DNA from: Brachynemurus nebulosus
Taxonomy: Eukaryota; Arthropoda; Insecta; Neuroptera; Myrmeleontidae
DNA: 64,000 nucleotides
Direction of reading: 5' to 3'
NCBI GenBank assembly: GCA_035578155.1
Contig: JAPWDM010000022.1
Span: 2,419,076 to 2,483,075 of the forward strand
In this document: piece by piece, positions 61,621 through 64,000 of the stretch
Numbering within the stretch: position 1 is the first letter of the stretch
How the letters are laid out: each line of letters begins with the position of its first letter
Notes under the pieces: generated by a model
Told to the model about the DNA's origin: nothing
Seen by the model: only the letters and a program-made list of their open reading frames with translations
Databases searched by the model: none
Made by a program: the position numbers and the translations under genes

Positions 61621-62144
61621 ACTGTTTTACTTTGAATTTTTTGAAGGTTCAATTTTGTTTTAATAAATAAATGTTTGTTTGTATTACATATTTACTATAA
61701 CTTTTCTCCTTGTTTTCTTTTTTGATGAAGAATTAAATCAGTACTTTTGAAGTGATTACATCAAACGCTAAAATGAGAAAAGCTAGGGCATTACAAAGTT
61801 AAATCTGGCAGTGCAAACGCCATTATTAAGAAATTTTACACGGAACACCAGTGTTCCGCGGGACGCAATTTGGAAAATACTGTATTATTGAATTAATTCT
61901 GCAACATTGAATCAGTAACGTATAATAAAAATCAATTATCTCAGATATTTAATATGGTTAAGATAATAAATAAAATCATCTAATATTTTATTCAAATCAA
62001 GTTTTCTGAGATAGATACGTGAGATTGGTGTGACACGGCAGTAGAGCCTAAAGCTTTTACTACTGTTCATTCGTTTGTATGCTTTGTATTTATTTAACCA
62101 TTTTATTGTCAGTATAGAAAATATGTACATACGTATGTATATAG

Positions 62145-62170
62145 GTCGGTAATATTATAATATTACCGAC
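62145..62170. repeat. Perfect 26-bp palindrome
   Basis: GTCGGTAATATTA followed immediately by its exact complement, with no loop. It contains TAATATTAC on both strands. Flanks are ordinary AT-rich DNA. Confidence 0.8.
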
Positions 62171-64000
62171 ATATATTTAAATTTTGAGTACACATTTATA
62201 TCAAAAATAGAAATAGCGGGCCGCTGCTGGTCCAGCTATATGTACAAATATTTCACATAATATACTTGTCTGTATGTAATAATACTGAAAATATTTTTTG
62301 AATGAATACTAGTGGTTTAAATATATTTGCCAAAATTAAACGTAGATGCATAGAATTATTTATCTAGGCATTTTCCTACAAATATGTATGTATTCATACA
62401 TGCGTGCTTCTATTTACTATTTGTCCCTGTTTATATCAGTAGATTTAAATCAAATATTTAAAATTAAATACTGTAAATGTATCCACTTATGATGAGGGCC
62501 GTCCTATGATCGTCTTTGACTCAACTTTTTTGCATAAAAAAATCAAATAAAATTAAATGAAAAGAAATTATATTGTCAATCTTTATATACATGAAAATAT
62601 AATATGTTAGATATATTAAGATATATTTATATTTCAATTTTCAATTTTAGGCTTACGTTGGCCCCTGTAGGTACGTAGGCCCCTGGAAAAGTGGGCTAAA
62701 AAATAGGGCCCAGTTTACATAGCTGAACGGAACCTGACAATTTTCCCCTCAAATACTATAGATTCCGGTATTAGTTGAAAGTGAGGTTCAAATTGTGCAG
62801 TGAATATTCAAAACGTGTTTCGTTCCAAAAATTCAAAATTTAATTAGACACATCATAGGATTCTCCTTACTGATTAGGAAAGAAATTAATGAATTTATTC
62901 AAACCGCGTTTTAGTTATTACCATGTTTGATTCAAACAGTGTTTTATTCAATGGCCAATGGGAATCAGCCAGAAACATGTTCAGATTGGTTCACTAGGTC
63001 ACGTGATCAACATATGTGACTGCGCAAATGCGTGGTTATGTACGTAAAGTGACGTGTTACGTAATTTAAATTAGTGTTGTATGTAAAGATAACCTCTATG
63101 TTTGACATTTTATTAATAATATTTAGGTATTAGCGTTAGTTAGTGATTAAAGATTTTTCAATTCGTTTGGTTAGAAGCATTGTTTATTCATAGTGTGTTT
63201 TATTCACAATTAAATGAATGAAAACAGGTTTTGTCCAATCCGTCTGTTCAAACAATGTTTTCTGTACCATATAAAAGAATTTTTCTTCATAAAAGAAAAA
63301 CATTTTAACTAAAAATCAGTTTGGTTGTACTTTAAATCATGTAATCTATAAAAATAACATAACTTGATCAATATATGTATAATCCCTTGAATAATACGCT
63401 GAATAGTTTTTAGTAATTTTCCAATATTTTGGTAACCATGGAAAAACATGTTTTGAATATCCACTCCACAATTGTCCCCGAAGTCCTTGTCAAGAAGGGC
63501 TTAAAATTAAAGTACTCTTAGATCTATCAATACGGGTACCTACGGAAAAATCTCACGACTTAGAATTTTGCCATACTATTGAAGTATGATTATAGTTACC
63601 TTAGAGTCGTTTGAGAAACTCTATAAATAACCGATTTCGTAGGTTATAATTTTGTAAGAGTATTTGGTCCATAATTCAAGTAATGGACACCACAACTATT
63701 AAATAAAATAAAAATGTTCTTTTGCCGGAACCACTGAACACTAAAATGAAAACCAAATGGACACCTGAACGAAGCCTGATTAGGCTATATATAAAATATA
63801 AGCTACTTATTGTTAGGTATATATAGGTAAATTTATCTATACGATTTTTCGATAAATTTGTATTTACACCAATAGAACCAATGATTTATTAATTTTTGTT
63901 CTACATGTAACAAAATAAATTATAATGAACTTTATGAAACAAACATATTGTTTATTATTTGTGCGTATGGCCCGTTTGTTCTAAAACAAAACATTTATTT

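Larger units (their letters stand above)
61431..64000. other. Gene-free AT-rich stretch at the window end
   Basis: No gene recognised. It includes the second copy of the 4060-4210 repeat (61470-61620), a short palindrome CGGAACAC-CAG-TGTTCCG at about 61842, the palindrome at 62145, and two GC-richer phrases near 62490 ('GAGGGCCGTCCTATG') and 62655-62712 ('GGCCCCTGTAGGTACGTAGG') that recall hAT-type ends but do not form a clean pair. Confidence 0.4.

Noticed and set aside
62490..62712. A possible small hAT-type element with GGGCCGTCC and GGGCCCAG edges
   Set aside because: The two edges do not pair convincingly and no target duplication is visible.

Overview
This window looks like AT-rich nuclear DNA from an animal, most likely an arthropod. 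A hemipteran such as an aphid relative is a reasonable guess from the mix of repeats: ZMYM-like hAT transposase, Penelope-like elements, Helitrons, Helentron-type elements, many TA-flanked miniature elements and long (TA)n tracts. That assignment is inference. I recognise no host gene, no rRNA and no intact tRNA. Coding capacity is confined to transposable elements: a nearly complete hAT transposon at 57460-61422, a pair of broken Penelope-like elements at 46856-49718, a decayed mariner-like transposase at 49727-51658 and the C-terminal end of a LINE at 52409-52850. Most other open frames are shadows of microsatellites or repeats.

Layout. 0-10 kb: the end of a Helitron-like repeat (family B), a TA-flanked element (650-1628), a palindrome sharing non-coding sequence with Penelope-like elements (5850-6495), and a second TA-flanked element with a reiterated 'CACTCAYGTTACA' motif (7470-9075). 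10-23 kb: mostly featureless AT-rich DNA with an isolated hairpin (12187-12293), (TA)n tracts, a Helentron-like copy (17289-18252), a Helitron 3' end on the minus strand (from 19770) and a 31-bp minisatellite near 21.1 kb. 23-35 kb: a second family B copy between inverted repeats, a piggyBac-type miniature element (25829-26487), a three-level nest of elements (27894-29887), a multi-hairpin repeat (31941-32432) and a truncated Helitron. 37-45 kb: a PIF/Harbinger-like miniature element, a Helentron-like copy, then two family B copies in tandem, one carrying a hairpin element whose empty site is visible in the other. 46-57 kb: the Penelope palindrome, the mariner-like element, the second multi-hairpin repeat, the LINE end, the third Helentron-like copy and a TA-flanked element with a reiterated 'GGGGTAAWTGTGA' motif. 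57-61 kb: the hAT transposon. 61-64 kb: nothing recognised except small palindromes.

Two themes recur. First, nested insertions give a partial order of events: mariner-type miniature element into Helitron into an outer inverted-repeat element near 28-29.9 kb, and a hairpin element into family B near 42.5 kb. Second, large palindromes are common: two Penelope-related, one mariner-like, one hairpin miniature element and the multi-hairpin family. The least familiar structures are the multi-hairpin family (two copies in opposite orientation, both keeping a perfect 16-bp-arm palindrome) and the three TA-flanked elements that repeat their own end motif inside.
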